Below are positions 1 through 10,515 of a stretch of 64,000 nt of DNA, piece by piece. The DNA lies in NCBI GenBank assembly GCA_946406115.1, contig OX291545.1, positions 30,065,153-30,129,152 on the forward strand. Reading direction: 5' to 3'. The position numbers were made by a program, and so were the translations under genes. The notes beneath the pieces were generated by a model. That model was not told the DNA's origin. It ran no database searches and was given only the letters and a program-made list of their open reading frames with translations. Each line of letters opens with the position of its first letter. The stretch's first letter is position 1. Origin of the DNA: Apoda limacodes. Lineage: Eukaryota > Arthropoda > Insecta > Lepidoptera > Limacodidae.

Positions 1-924
1 CTAACATTCCGCAAAATTTCGGATTTCATAACAAAATAATGTGTAAGTAGAAACTCCTTGCATAAAGTGTGAGAATTTAATTAGCAAGAACATTGTCATT
101 CTAATTGAAAAATATTGTAAAAGTCTCTTGAGTTTGAAGTTAGCGCCTTAGAGCTCTGTATTTATATTTTATTGAAAATTTAAATTGCTACCATAATTAA
201 AATGTAAAATAAATACCACTTAAAACTTTGTCCACATTTTTAAATAAATAAAAAAATATAAAATTTGGTGAAACATCAAATACATACCGTGATGTGTTTG
301 TGTTACTTGTAAAATTCCAGTTTTTGCCGCGACTTCGCCCGCGCGTTCTGTTATTGGCATGGAGTTTCTAATATAAGTTGTTGATTGTGAAAGTTTGCTA
401 TAGCTTTAGCTGTTGTTCTTTCAGTTATAGTAATTCCTGTAGTAACCTTTAGATTATCTGGGATAAAAAGCCCATGTCCTTATCCGTCCCTTCAGCAATC
501 TCTGCCAAAAAATTACTCAAATGGTTTGTTGCGTTTTGATGTTAATCAACAATAAACAAACACATTTTTTTACTACACTGCATACTATTCATAAAACACA
601 AATATGTAGTTATGATAAAGGTCTTCTAAAATCGCCATCGCTTGTCACTTAAATCTCCTTTAAAATGTCGAGCCTTACATGGTATTGTCGAAAATGGCCT
701 AGCGGAAATGGGACATGTAAATGAAGGCGGCACGATGCTTGCCGGGCGAGGGCGGGCGGGGGTGCACTTGCGCCCGCCTTGATGTATTGCAGTTGTTGCA
801 CTAACTCGGGGCTACTGCGGTAGAAATATAAAGAAAATCAGTAAATAAATATTCCTAAACTTAACACACAACGCGCCATCTGATCCTAAACTAAGCAAGA
901 CTAGTAGGCTTTTATTATGGAATC
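1..924. other. unassigned AT-rich sequence
   Basis: No gene or RNA recognised. A short G+C-rich patch at about 722-780 stands out from the AT-rich background, but it has no ORF or fold that I can assign. Confidence 0.5.
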
Positions 925-1112
925 ACGGATACCAGACAACATATACAAATATTTTTTTGTATGTACATACATATTATACATATATATGAAACACTTAGAT
1001 TCAAGACAAACACAAATGTTCATCTCTTAAGTTTTGTCCTGTGCGGGCATCAAACCCACGCCCCTCAGTTCGGCAAGCAGTTACTACTACCAACAGAGCC
1101 ATGTAGCAACCT
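925..1112 (-). repeat. tRNA-derived SINE, minus strand
   Basis: Read on the minus strand, 1110-1041 is a tRNA-like head. It begins GGCTCTGTTGGTAG and carries the pol III B-box-like motif GGGTTTGATGCCC at 1057-1045. The tail, with CATTTGTGTTT and ATATGTATAATATGTATGTA, runs down to about 925. The same head and tail recur on the plus strand at 6470-6632, so this is one dispersed family. The B box is slightly degenerate. The outer limits are estimates from the similarity between the two copies. Confidence 0.7.
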
Positions 1113-1139
1113 ATAATTAAGAATTTTTTAGATAATACT

Positions 1140-3540
1140 TTGTTATGTCGTAGGTCCTGTCGACATACTTATCTTATCACTATACTCAATACCGTCGAAG
1201 CGCATTCGTTATCAATATTGCTACGTCACAGCAAATCGCCAGAACCCAACCCCCAAACAAAAGAAGTTTTTGATCTTAGCCTTCTAAGAAACTGTAAATT
1301 TCAATTCGTAAGTCCTAAAGATATAATAGAAGCTTTTAAGTCACTAAAAATGAAAACTACTCCTGACCTAGACGATCTATCTGTTAAAATTGTTTCTTCA
1401 ATAATTGATTATATTGCATCTTATCTGGCAACCATATTTAATGACACTGCGATGCATGCAACATTGCGACACGTGTGTTCCCTGATCTAATGAAGCACAG
1501 TAAAGTTGTTCCTTTGTTTAAAGCCGGTGTACAAACCTTACTAACTATAGACCAATTCCAATTCTTCCGACTCTTAGTAAGACTTTTGAAAAGTAATTTT
1601 TAATCAGCTATTGAAACATTTAAAAAAAAACAAAATAGGTAATGTCTTGTACACAATTTGGCTTCACACAGAATTGCTCAACAACCGCTGCTTGTATTGA
1701 GCTTATACAATATATTTTTGAAGCTTGGGAAGACGCACATGATGCATTGGGATGTGATCTTTCCAAGGCATTCGATTTCATTGATCATGCAACATTGATC
1801 AGTAAACTACATCATTATGGTATTAGATTGATGTATAAAAGATTAACTAGTGAGTTTATTGCCGTTGCTGCTCGGTAGTAAAGCATTGCGAACCTTCCAA
1901 TCTTCTCCTCTTATATTTTGTTCCTTTACTACACACATTGTAACTAGTACAATCGAAGTTTTATTGGAGTTGCTTGAGTGTGTCATGCTCTCTCAAAGTG
2001 TCTCTGCGGTGGTGGCGTGTGTGTCGGGTCGTTACGTTCCCTAAAACATGGTTGAGCGAAGCGATGGCTGATTCATGTGTCATACTCGTGAACGGGTGCC
2101 GCCTGTGGAGGCTGGTCTGCTCTTGCAAACTTCTTGGTATTCTTAGTATTTAGTCTTACTTTTTTGTTTTGTTTATTAATACTGTAAGACATTGATTATT
2201 TCTTAGTGATGAATACATAAACTGTCTTTTGTTTATATTAGATACTTTTTTATGTTGTGCTTGTGCTTTATATTTCATGTGTTTTTATGTTTGTAATGGA
2301 AAGTGTCCTTTTATGAAAGGGAGGGCATTTTCCAATATTTTAATTGGACGCTGTAAAAGAAAGGGAGAAAAGAAATGCCCTTGCTGAGTTTCTTGCCGGT
2401 TCTTCTCAGTACAAGGTCTCCCGCCCTGTAGACTTACGAACCGATGGCGTAGAGACATTCATAAGTGCTCAATTATTGTAGCCTAATCTGAATAAAATTA
2501 TATTGATTGATTGATTGATTGATTAAAGTAGTCTCGAGTTCATATTTAAGTGACAGAATTCAAACGGTTGACATAAATAGTGTTAGATCGTCGGGCTCTG
2601 TAGTGCGCATGGTCGTGCCACAGGGTTCAATCTTGGGGCCCTTCCTGTTTCTTGTCTATATAAATGATCTACCTAGCTATGTAAACAGTGCCCATGAAAT
2701 AGTAATGTTTGCTGATGACACCTTTTTTTTAAAGTAAATGGCCAGCAAACCAATTATGACGAAGTAAACAATGCTATTTCCAAAGCCGTAAATTGGTTTG
2801 CTGTCAATAATCTTTTGCTTAATGAGAGAAAGACCAAATATATTAAATTTACGTTTCCTAATGTGAGACAGGTTGACACAAATTTTTTTGTCAAGGACGA
2901 GAAACTGGACATAGTGGACACTACTTAGTTCCTAGGTATAAAACTTGATTCTAAGCTACAATGGGGCCTAACATTTGTGGATTGGTGAACAGGCTTAGCT
3001 CTGCTGTTTATGCTATCAATAAGATTCGAAACCTAACTGATGCTGAAAGTGCATGTTTAGTCTACTTTAGTTATTTCCACGGTCTAATGTGTTACTGGAT
3101 ATTTCTGTGGCGAATAGCTGCTGATATCAACACTATTTTTGTTTTGCAGAAGCGTGCTGTTCAGGAATTTACAAACTGGGTTCTAGGGAGTCAGGGTTCA
3201 AATTAGATTCAAAGAAATTAATTTAACACTTGCATCACAATACATATTTGAAAATCTAATGTTTGTAAAAAAAAGTGATTATCATAATGTAAATACAAGG
3301 AATAAAGATTAACTTGCAAATCATGTGAGCAGAATCCATAAAGTTACTTCATCTTTTAAAGGCTAATGTATATACTTTTACAATAAGTTACCTGTAGATA
3401 TTCAAAATTTACATTTGACACCCTTCAAAACTTTTATAAAACAAAAATTATTTTATTTATTAAATAAAAAACGGTATAAACGGTGTAATTAAACATTAAA
3501 TTAGAAAGATGATGAAATCCCGATACTGGAGTAGTATAGG
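1140..3540 (+). pseudogene. Broken LINE reverse transcriptase (Jockey/CR1-type) with a nested insertion
   Basis: This is a decayed ORF2 of a non-LTR retrotransposon, which would encode the reverse transcriptase that copies the element RNA at the genomic target. Recognisable blocks in order are: a pre-RT block ending near 1490; a KVVPLFKAG-like block at about 1503-1535; TQFGF at 1651; DLSKAFDFIDH at about 1758-1790, holding the first catalytic Asp; VPQGSILGPFLFLVYINDLP at about 2613-2675; and the FADD catalytic box at about 2708. It continues through a FLGIKLDSKLQW block near 2930-2965 and a C-terminal block ending at 3206. Several frame changes and stops show it is dead. The coding sequence is split at about 1836-2524 by another retroelement end. 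Residual 3' sequence reaches about 3540. The family assignment rests on motif order only. Confidence 0.85.
1836..2524 (+). mobile_element. 5'-truncated LINE 3' end inserted into the RT gene
   Basis: This 690-bp block interrupts the RT between HHYGIR (ending about 1829) and the block that resumes with IKVV...YLSDRIQ (about 2524). It has no RT coding. It carries a 3' UTR signature, GAGTTTCTTGCCGGTTCTTC at about 2387, an AATAAA-like stretch near 2490, and a terminal run of four or five GATT units at about 2503-2524. Such tetranucleotide tails are typical of some LINE 3' ends. A related 3' signature occurs on the minus strand near 36440. The left boundary is where RT similarity stops, so it is approximate. 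Confidence 0.65.
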
Positions 3541-3546
3541 GGACTA

Positions 3547-4234
3547 TCTATACTAATATTATAAAGAGGAAAGATTTGATTGTTTGTTTATTTGTACTGA
3601 ATAGAAAAATTCTTTTACCATTAAAAGACATTATCCCTGATGAACATAGGCTACTTTTTACCGCGGGAAAATGCTTCATTCCTACGGGAAAACGGGTCAT
3701 AGGACAACGGGTAGTCAGAATTATCCAGCCGTACATTCCTAATTACTTAATTACGTAATTACTTCCTTTTTCACATAACTTCTAAACGGCTGAACCGATT
3801 GGGTTGAAATTTTATATGGGTATTTTGATGGTTTTCTGGATGATTTAAAAATAAAGTCGGTATGTCAACTATTAAACGGCTTGACCGATTGGGTTAAAAT
3901 TTTGTATGTATATTTCCATAGTTTTACAGACACGAATGTATTATGCCATTAAAGAGGAAAGATTTGATTTTTTGTTTTTTTTCTTTGATTTGATTAGATT
4001 TGTAAAAAAAAAACAAAAAACTATAACCCAACTTTAGTAAGAAAGTTTGCTATATATCTATAGTACGACTACGTGGAATTCGGTCATAGGGATTTTTGAG
4101 ATTGGGAACTTTTGAATTTTTCTGAATAAAAATTAGCCTATGTCCTTTACCATTTCTTTAACTATGTCTGTGCTAAATTACAGTTAAAATCGAAAAACAA
4201 ACTCTCACTTTCGCATTTATAATATACGTGCAGA
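3547..4234. mobile_element. Lep1-like (Helitron-type) repeat sequence
   Basis: The left edge reads TATACTAATATTATAAAGAG and the right edge contains ACTCTCACTTTCGCATTTAT. The latter is the same kind of terminus in inverted orientation, so two copies may abut. Inside are two versions of an 'AACGGCTGAACCGATTGGGTT' type segment (about 3783 and 3876) and a CCTATGTCC block. These are hallmarks of the Lep1 repeats described from Lepidoptera as Helitron-like. Better-preserved copies are at 48690-48926 and 56031-56272. There is no Rep/helicase coding, so it is non-autonomous. Confidence 0.55.
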
Positions 4235-6469
4235 CAGCAATACTTCATAAAATAAAAAAAATATTATGAAAGCAAACATTAATTTGAGAAATGCTTGAAA
4301 ACGTAAAGTTAGATCGTGCGCAAGCGGAATATGTCAAGTCCTTAATTGTCGCAATTTTTCGCACTTAGTTATGAAGAATGTAATTCGGTAGCAGAGCGCT
4401 GCCAACAACAGAATGGATGCACCCGAGCAACGACGCCGCGACCCGGACTCCGGTGGTTGTGCCAGGACACATTGTCACACAATAAGGATTCGTTGTGGAC
4501 TGTTTTTATCGCATTTTTAAAAACCTGTACTAAAACTTTAAAAATTTTTTCACCAAAATCCAAAACCCCCAAAATAAAAAGCCTCTACAGCAGACTTTTT
4601 GACATTCACATGTTGTATTTGCCTTGAGGTTAATTGCCAAAAATAAAGACAAGTAAAGTTAGGTAAAAAAAATCTTTTGGCATCCGACATTAAGGCAAAC
4701 TGTTCTGTCATTATGTCTGTCTGCTTTAGGTCATTTCAGCGACATCGGCAATCCACTTCAAAGCGCATAAAACGTGTACGGGTGGGTAGCTGAATGTTCT
4801 GTCAATAAGTCTAATTTAGGGTGCTTATTTTTTACTTTTTACTGGATTTAAAGTCTTTTTTTTTTTCTAAAAAGTAGTTTGAAAATTTTTAGTTGTCTTC
4901 TGTTAAAAAAAATCAGTTGGTCGTCATTAGAACTTTCTAACATTTTCTTTAGAATCCTAAAGTAGTCAAGCGTAGGAATGAATACGAAAGAAATTATAGG
5001 AAAATACAAGGGTTTGGATTTTGTACCACATATCTATGGTGCGCGAGTCCAACTCACACTTAACCGGTTATTATGTAAACTTGTAGACATAAACAACGTC
5101 TTTCAAAGGTTAATGTCTGTCTACTTTGCTCATAACCGACTGATATTTCCCAATTTAACGAAGTAAGTACAGTCGAAGACAAAAATCAATAACGTATTTT
5201 GCAATTTGTTTTTGTTAATCCACTTTATGTGTACAAAGTTAGGTATAACAGTCAGATAGTAGGTAAGTTATCGCTTAAAATGACTAAGTTATTTGTCGCA
5301 ACTGCTTTAAACAATATTTGTTATAGTTATTGGAACGAAGATGACACATTCATTATCTTTTACCATTTTGCGCATCATATTGTTTGTGTGACACGGTTTA
5401 GTTTTATATGAAATTGTTCTTATATTTATTTGATTACTTAGCAGAGATGCTCACAATTACTGAAAAATAAAAATAATTGTTCTAAAGAAAGGCTTAAAAT
5501 GGATTTTTTTTTTGAGTTGAGTAAATTTTATTTAGGACCAATAAATCATTTTAGGTAGGTGCGTGCTAAAAACGTACCGAGCTTTTCAGCAAAAAAAAAG
5601 TAAGTCAGACAACTATATTTTCTAAAACATTAGTCAGAATTTAATAAAACAAATTTTTTACGCAAAAGTCAGATGAACTACTTTTCTTATGATTTAAAAG
5701 CTCAAAACAAGCTCCGCACGATCTTTGCTACTTATCACCCCTCCCAACCCCCCAAAAAAGATATTATCTAAAAAGAACTGGAAAGCACGTTCTCTGATAA
5801 CGCGGCGAGTCGTTAAGAGATAAAACGTAGGTGATAAAAGATGCAGTGATAATTGCCGGCGGCGGAGTATTGCCCTCAGCAACCTATACCACTTTGTGCA
5901 GTTACCTATAGGTATGTACAATAACTTAGATGAGATTGTACTTTTATATGGAGGCAACTAAAATACTTATAAGAACTTACCTAAGAAGTGAAGCATCTGA
6001 ATGTACTTGTATGTAGTATATGTATATTTTTAGATATACATATATTATGTTAGTGGACAAAAATATCACAACTACAATATGTAAATGTAAGTTTTTAGTT
6101 GCATAGAGTGAATTTTACCAATAAACTGAAAGTTCAGTGATTGAAATATAAAAATCAAACCAGAGATCCAATTGAACCAAAATGTTAGTTACTGGTCCAA
6201 ATTTTATATTCATAAGACAACAAAATTGTGCATTTATCCGCCTACGACTAAAGTAGTGAAATCAGAGTGTTAATATTGTACCTATATGTTATACCCGCTT
6301 AATAACAAAATAATACAAGGTAGACCATCTAATTCTAAGAGAGGAAGTGAGGACATGGCTAAAATAGTTGGGACACTGTGGTCAAGACTGGCGCAAAATA
6401 GAGCCAGATCAAGTAATTTAGAGGAGTATTTTATTGTTATGCGCGTCTTAGCTGTAACACAGATTATAA
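4235..6469. other. unassigned sequence
   Basis: No host gene recognised. Short ORFs near 4346-4627, 4978-5166 and 5694-5957 resemble no family I know and lack splice context. At about 5039-5078 there is a fragment (GTGCGCGAGTCCAACTCACA) of the tail signature seen at 13938-13985, 16420-16450, 54990-55040 and 56905-56940. Confidence 0.45.
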
Positions 6470-6632
6470 CGACTAGCTCTGTGGCTCTGTTGGTAGGAGT
6501 GACTGCCTGCCGCATCGAGAGGCGTGGGTTCGATCCCCGCATAGGGCACATTTATTTTATAAGCATTTGTGTTTTTTTTATGTATTGTAGTTGAGTTATC
6601 TATGTATATTATGTATGTATTAAATAAAAAAA
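6470..6632 (+). repeat. tRNA-derived SINE
   Basis: The head contains GGCTCTGTTGGTAGGAGTGA and a near-consensus B box, GGGTTCGATCCCC, at 6527-6539. It is followed by a tail with GCATTTGTGTTT and TATTATGTATGTATTAAATA. It matches the minus-strand copy at 925-1112 in head and tail order. The ORFs crossing this block are incidental. Confidence 0.75.
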
Positions 6633-8744
6633 GAACAAGAGTATTTGTACCAGCTATCTGGTTCGTATGGTACCTATCCCATAGTACTAGAATTGCTTAG
6701 TTCGGAAACTGGTGGCGCTGTGTGTAATATTTATTGATATTAAGTCATTTATTTATTTATTTGTTTAATATATAAATCTGCAGAATGACTCATTGCACAA
6801 AGGCTGTAAGCGGCCATTATATTTGTTAAGCGAGAGTATCTCAATCGTGGGTTACACATATAATCAAATTGAAGCGAACACAAAAGCAGTTTGTATCACT
6901 TAGATCTATGTACGATTAAAAAACGTAAAGCCAAGTAACCCGACGCCCGCTACTAAATAAAGTCTTGTGTTACCTTTGTATTGAATAATAAATGTGTTAA
7001 ACAGTTTAAAGGGATAAACACTAGGGTCCATTGTTGTCGGATCGTTATCTGTCGTGATACAAAGGCTGTGAGCGTATCGTGGTAGCGGGGCGTAGTTGAC
7101 AAATGAGAAGGGCGAGCGCCCACCCAGAGCGAGCCTTGTATTGTGAAAATTCATGATCTCCAAGGTGTCTGACTCACGATTTTTCTTAGAACAAAATTTT
7201 ATATGGTATTAATCCTTCAACCAGATAATTTTTCCTCTTTTAAATCGTTTTCCTATATAATTATATAGTTTTTTGAGTATGTTATTCCTCAATTCCTCAA
7301 TGTCTGTATATAATGTGACGGCTTTTATTACCCTAAGAGGTAAACCAGTGGCTGTAATAATGTAGGGGACTCATTTATTCTTCTTTCACTCTCCTCTTTT
7401 ATCATGTATAATAACACATATAATAATACTAAACCCTAAGATAACATATTAACCTACGTTCGTTTTGACCACTGTCACCTTTCTGTACTGCTCGCCACTC
7501 CTGGGACCTAATTCTCACTTCATCCGAGATAATCTCGTATTAGAGATTATCTGGAAGGCACTATCTCGACTGTAAAATTTCGATCGTAGACATCATTTTC
7601 GCGTTTGCTGTATTCTCACTATCATTCGAAACAACCTTCGAACAAAATGTCGTTCGAAGCGGTGCAATGTTGCCATTGTAAACCGGTTACGCTATGAGGT
7701 ACGTTCCGTTGCACAGTTGTAGAGCGTTTTTAAAAACGCCTATTCTAATATGCTTCTTTTGATAAATTAAAAAAGGGTTCGGTGACTACAAAATGTTTGA
7801 AGCAACATTTTACTTGTAAAATAATTTAAATATAATAATTTAATTTTTTAAAAAAAAATCCAAGTTAGTACGATTACTGAATATAACAAACATTTTGACA
7901 GCATATATACCATGGCTGAAAATATCTTACGCGACATTAGAAATGAGAAATATGTCTTAAAAAGCTCTGAAGCACGCTCTAGTAAAAAGTCTATTTTTGC
8001 AAGGGATTGTTATAAGGACAAGATTTAGAATGGGGATATAGAAAAAAATATATATACACGAGATATATTATATAGGTTGTGGCGAAATGCAATGAATAAA
8101 ATCTATTTTGCAAATAAATGTTATTAAGATTTGCCTATCTACTCTTTGGTTCTCCTAACTATGGTACTCTTAATTGTCTGTGTAGCGTTTACCTACAGTT
8201 TTACAATAGTTATGAAAAATAACAGGTAGTAAGCTAGTAGGTAAAATACATAGTGTACACAAGTCACATTGTACCTATTAAGTAAATGTATGCCGAGGTG
8301 TTGGCCGGCCACCAGGTAAGGAAACTGCGCACTGATACGAAATCAAACCCTAATCGAGGCCCCTCGATCTCCTTCACCAATTACCTCCTGCGCCTTTTTG
8401 CCTCCACCAGATCCTTATCAGCCTCTTAACAGTCACGACGAGGTATTATTTTATATTGAATTAATTACTCTCTACCTGTGTCTGTGCTTGTATACAATGT
8501 TAACATCAGTAATGATGGTACCTACCTACGGTAAGTATCTCACCAACTATGTTGACCGCTATGATCTTGGTTAAGATTTGATGACCTACTTAAGAAGATT
8601 GCCTTTACGTATTCATACTTAACAGGCTTCCTCTTTAACTTCTATTCATCAAAATCTGCTGGAGCTTTAACATATGATTGCTTTTGATCGATTGCTTAAA
8701 TGTAATTTATAGGAAAGATTAATTCTGAATTTTCTTCAGCTAGT
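6633..8744. other. unassigned sequence
   Basis: No gene recognised. A small perfect inverted repeat, AGATAATCTC / GAGATTATCT, lies near 7529-7554. A moderately G+C-rich patch at about 7075-7140 overlaps a minus-strand ORF of 85 codons without recognisable similarity. Confidence 0.45.
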
Positions 8745-8866
8745 ACCTCGTAGCTCAATTGGCTGAGCACTTAGACGGAATCTGAGGATCGCCGGTTTGT
8801 GTTCGGGCTTGAGGTCAAATCTTTTGACTATGTCTTTGCTATGAAAATAAAGATATTTTTTTATAT
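8745..8866 (+). repeat. SINE with cloverleaf-like tRNA head
   Basis: Positions 8745-8816 are 72 nt and can be folded as a tRNA: acceptor ACCTCG with TGAGGT, D arm GCTC/GAGC around an A box TAGCTCAATTGG, and anticodon stem CTTAG/CTGAG with loop ACGGAAT (GGA at the anticodon position). The T arm is degenerate (GGTTTGTGTTC instead of GGTTCRANTCC) and U33 is replaced by C. A functional tRNA is therefore unlikely. The A+T-rich tail fits a tRNA-derived SINE. Confidence 0.55.
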
Positions 8867-9943
8867 GTGTAATTAGTCTTCTCTTTAATCGTCTTAGTGT
8901 ACTAGTATAACCTACATTGCTGCTTGAAATGCTTATGGTTAAAAACGTTTTGCAGTCGAACTCTGTAGGTCATGATCATAATCGTTTTCGGTTTACATAG
9001 AACTGTTCCTATTGTCATGAACCCTGTAGGTGTAGGCCTAGATCGAAATGAATAGATTAAGCCCGGTCACCACCAGTTCCACCCCCAGGGGCGGGGAGGG
9101 GGGATGGTTAAAGTAAGCTCACGCCGACGCCAACTTTAGTGTCATTATCGAATATATTTAGGACGAGGAATTCGGATGTGGAAATTTCGCAATTGCATTC
9201 TACACAAAAAATGCTTTTTTTAAAAAGACTGATCAGTCGATCGGCTTTCTCTTTAGCACTGTGAGCCAAGTCAACTTGACTGACGACTGACTAAAGTTTC
9301 CTTTGGCAGCTTTAGCAAGCGACCAGAAAGCACGACTGCCAGTGCAACTTAGTTGCTTTCTTACTAAATCTTGAGACAGCATAGAGTTTTTGTTTCAACT
9401 CAGAAGTTATGGACCCTTACTATTCCGAGCCTCTCTTGCTCTTTCGTGTAATACTGCTGCCAACGCTAGCACGTATCTTACGTTTGAATGTAGCTTTCAA
9501 AGGCGTGGCGGCGTGGGGCGATAACTTTGTCAAAAACTTTATAGTGGACGGTGTGCAAGCGACTAGGGGATGCACCATTGTGTAATTATACGCCTTTGGT
9601 TGCCTGGTTTTGGTGGGGATTTGGATGTGTGGGAGTTCGACGCGCATGTACGTCGGCGGCACCGGTGGGGACCGGGCTTAAACTGCACATTTCGATCTAG
9701 GCTCAACTTAACCAAGTTTCATGCTTTGGTCACAATCTGAATGGTCTCCATACAAGAGGTTGCCATAGAACCTATATTATAACCGATCACATTGACTTGA
9801 CATGAACGTGGGGGTAAGGAGTACACGAGTCAGTTACAATCATCTGGACTTACAGCGAGTTTACATCGTTCGTTAAAAAATGATATTTAAACAATTAAGC
9901 AATATAGAGTTCATAATTATATGTTAAAATATAAGGCTTGTCT
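8867..9943. other. unassigned sequence
   Basis: No gene recognised. A short G-rich run (about 9089-9105) and a minus-strand ORF at 9420-9662 without family similarity are the only notable features. Confidence 0.45.
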
Positions 9944-10411
9944 TTAAGGGTATGGCATACCTCAGCAAAAGCATACCGTTTTAATCAGTGCAAAAAGACA
10001 TATTATACTATTGAAGCATACCTATAAAGAGACACGGTTCCGCGTATGATATAGGCGCTGACACGTGGCCGCACGTTGAAATCTCGATTTCTCGGCTTTT
10101 GGTCGGTATAAAATTCAAATATTAATTTAGAACTATGACATTAGCAAATTCACTTGGTTATATTAATATATATTTTATGAAATAAGAATAAAGATAATAC
10201 CACTCTTAGTTGTTCAAGCGATTTTAAATAAAGTTCAAAAACAGAGTTTGTTTTAATAAGCAAACTTTTATAATATGAGAAAATTCATTTGACTAAGGTT
10301 TGAACTATTACATATATTTTGTTCACGTCAAAAAGTGTACATACTCAGGACTGTAACAAAATTAATCAAATTCTTGCAAACTTAACTCGTTTGGGTATGC
10401 CATCACCTTAA
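9944..10411. mobile_element. TTAA-flanked MITE, copy 1
   Basis: The element is bounded by TTAA at 9944-9947 and TTAA at 10408-10411. Its ends are GGGTATGGCATACC (left) and GGTATGCCATCACC (right), which are inverted repeats of each other with small differences. There is no transposase ORF. A second copy at 57861-58313 shares both ends and internal blocks, including GATAGGCGCT..CACGTG, CACTCTTAGTT and AATCAAATTCTTGCAAACTT. TTAA target sites are the hallmark of piggyBac-type transposition, so a piggyBac-mobilised MITE is inferred. Confidence 0.75.
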
Positions 10412-10417
10412 GGCGCA

Positions 10418-10515
10418 ATTATCCCTGACAGCAGGATAGCATATATTTCTTTTCCATATTCTACAGAACAGTAAACGACAGCACGAAAGCCAGGCCAATC
10501 AGTACAGGGATAATT
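10418..10515. repeat. 98-bp miniature inverted-repeat unit
   Basis: AATTATCCCTG at 10418-10428 is matched by its exact reverse complement, CAGGGATAATT, at 10505-10515. The 98-bp block contains no ORF. It starts 7 bp after the TTAA of the preceding MITE. It could be a tiny MITE or the remnant of a larger element. Confidence 0.4.

Noticed and set aside
5978..6000. Minus-strand CACTTCTTAG|GTAAGT-like motif as a third ratchet site
   Set aside because: The acceptor would be TAG with a short, interrupted pyrimidine tract, and it lies on the opposite strand from the two strong sites.
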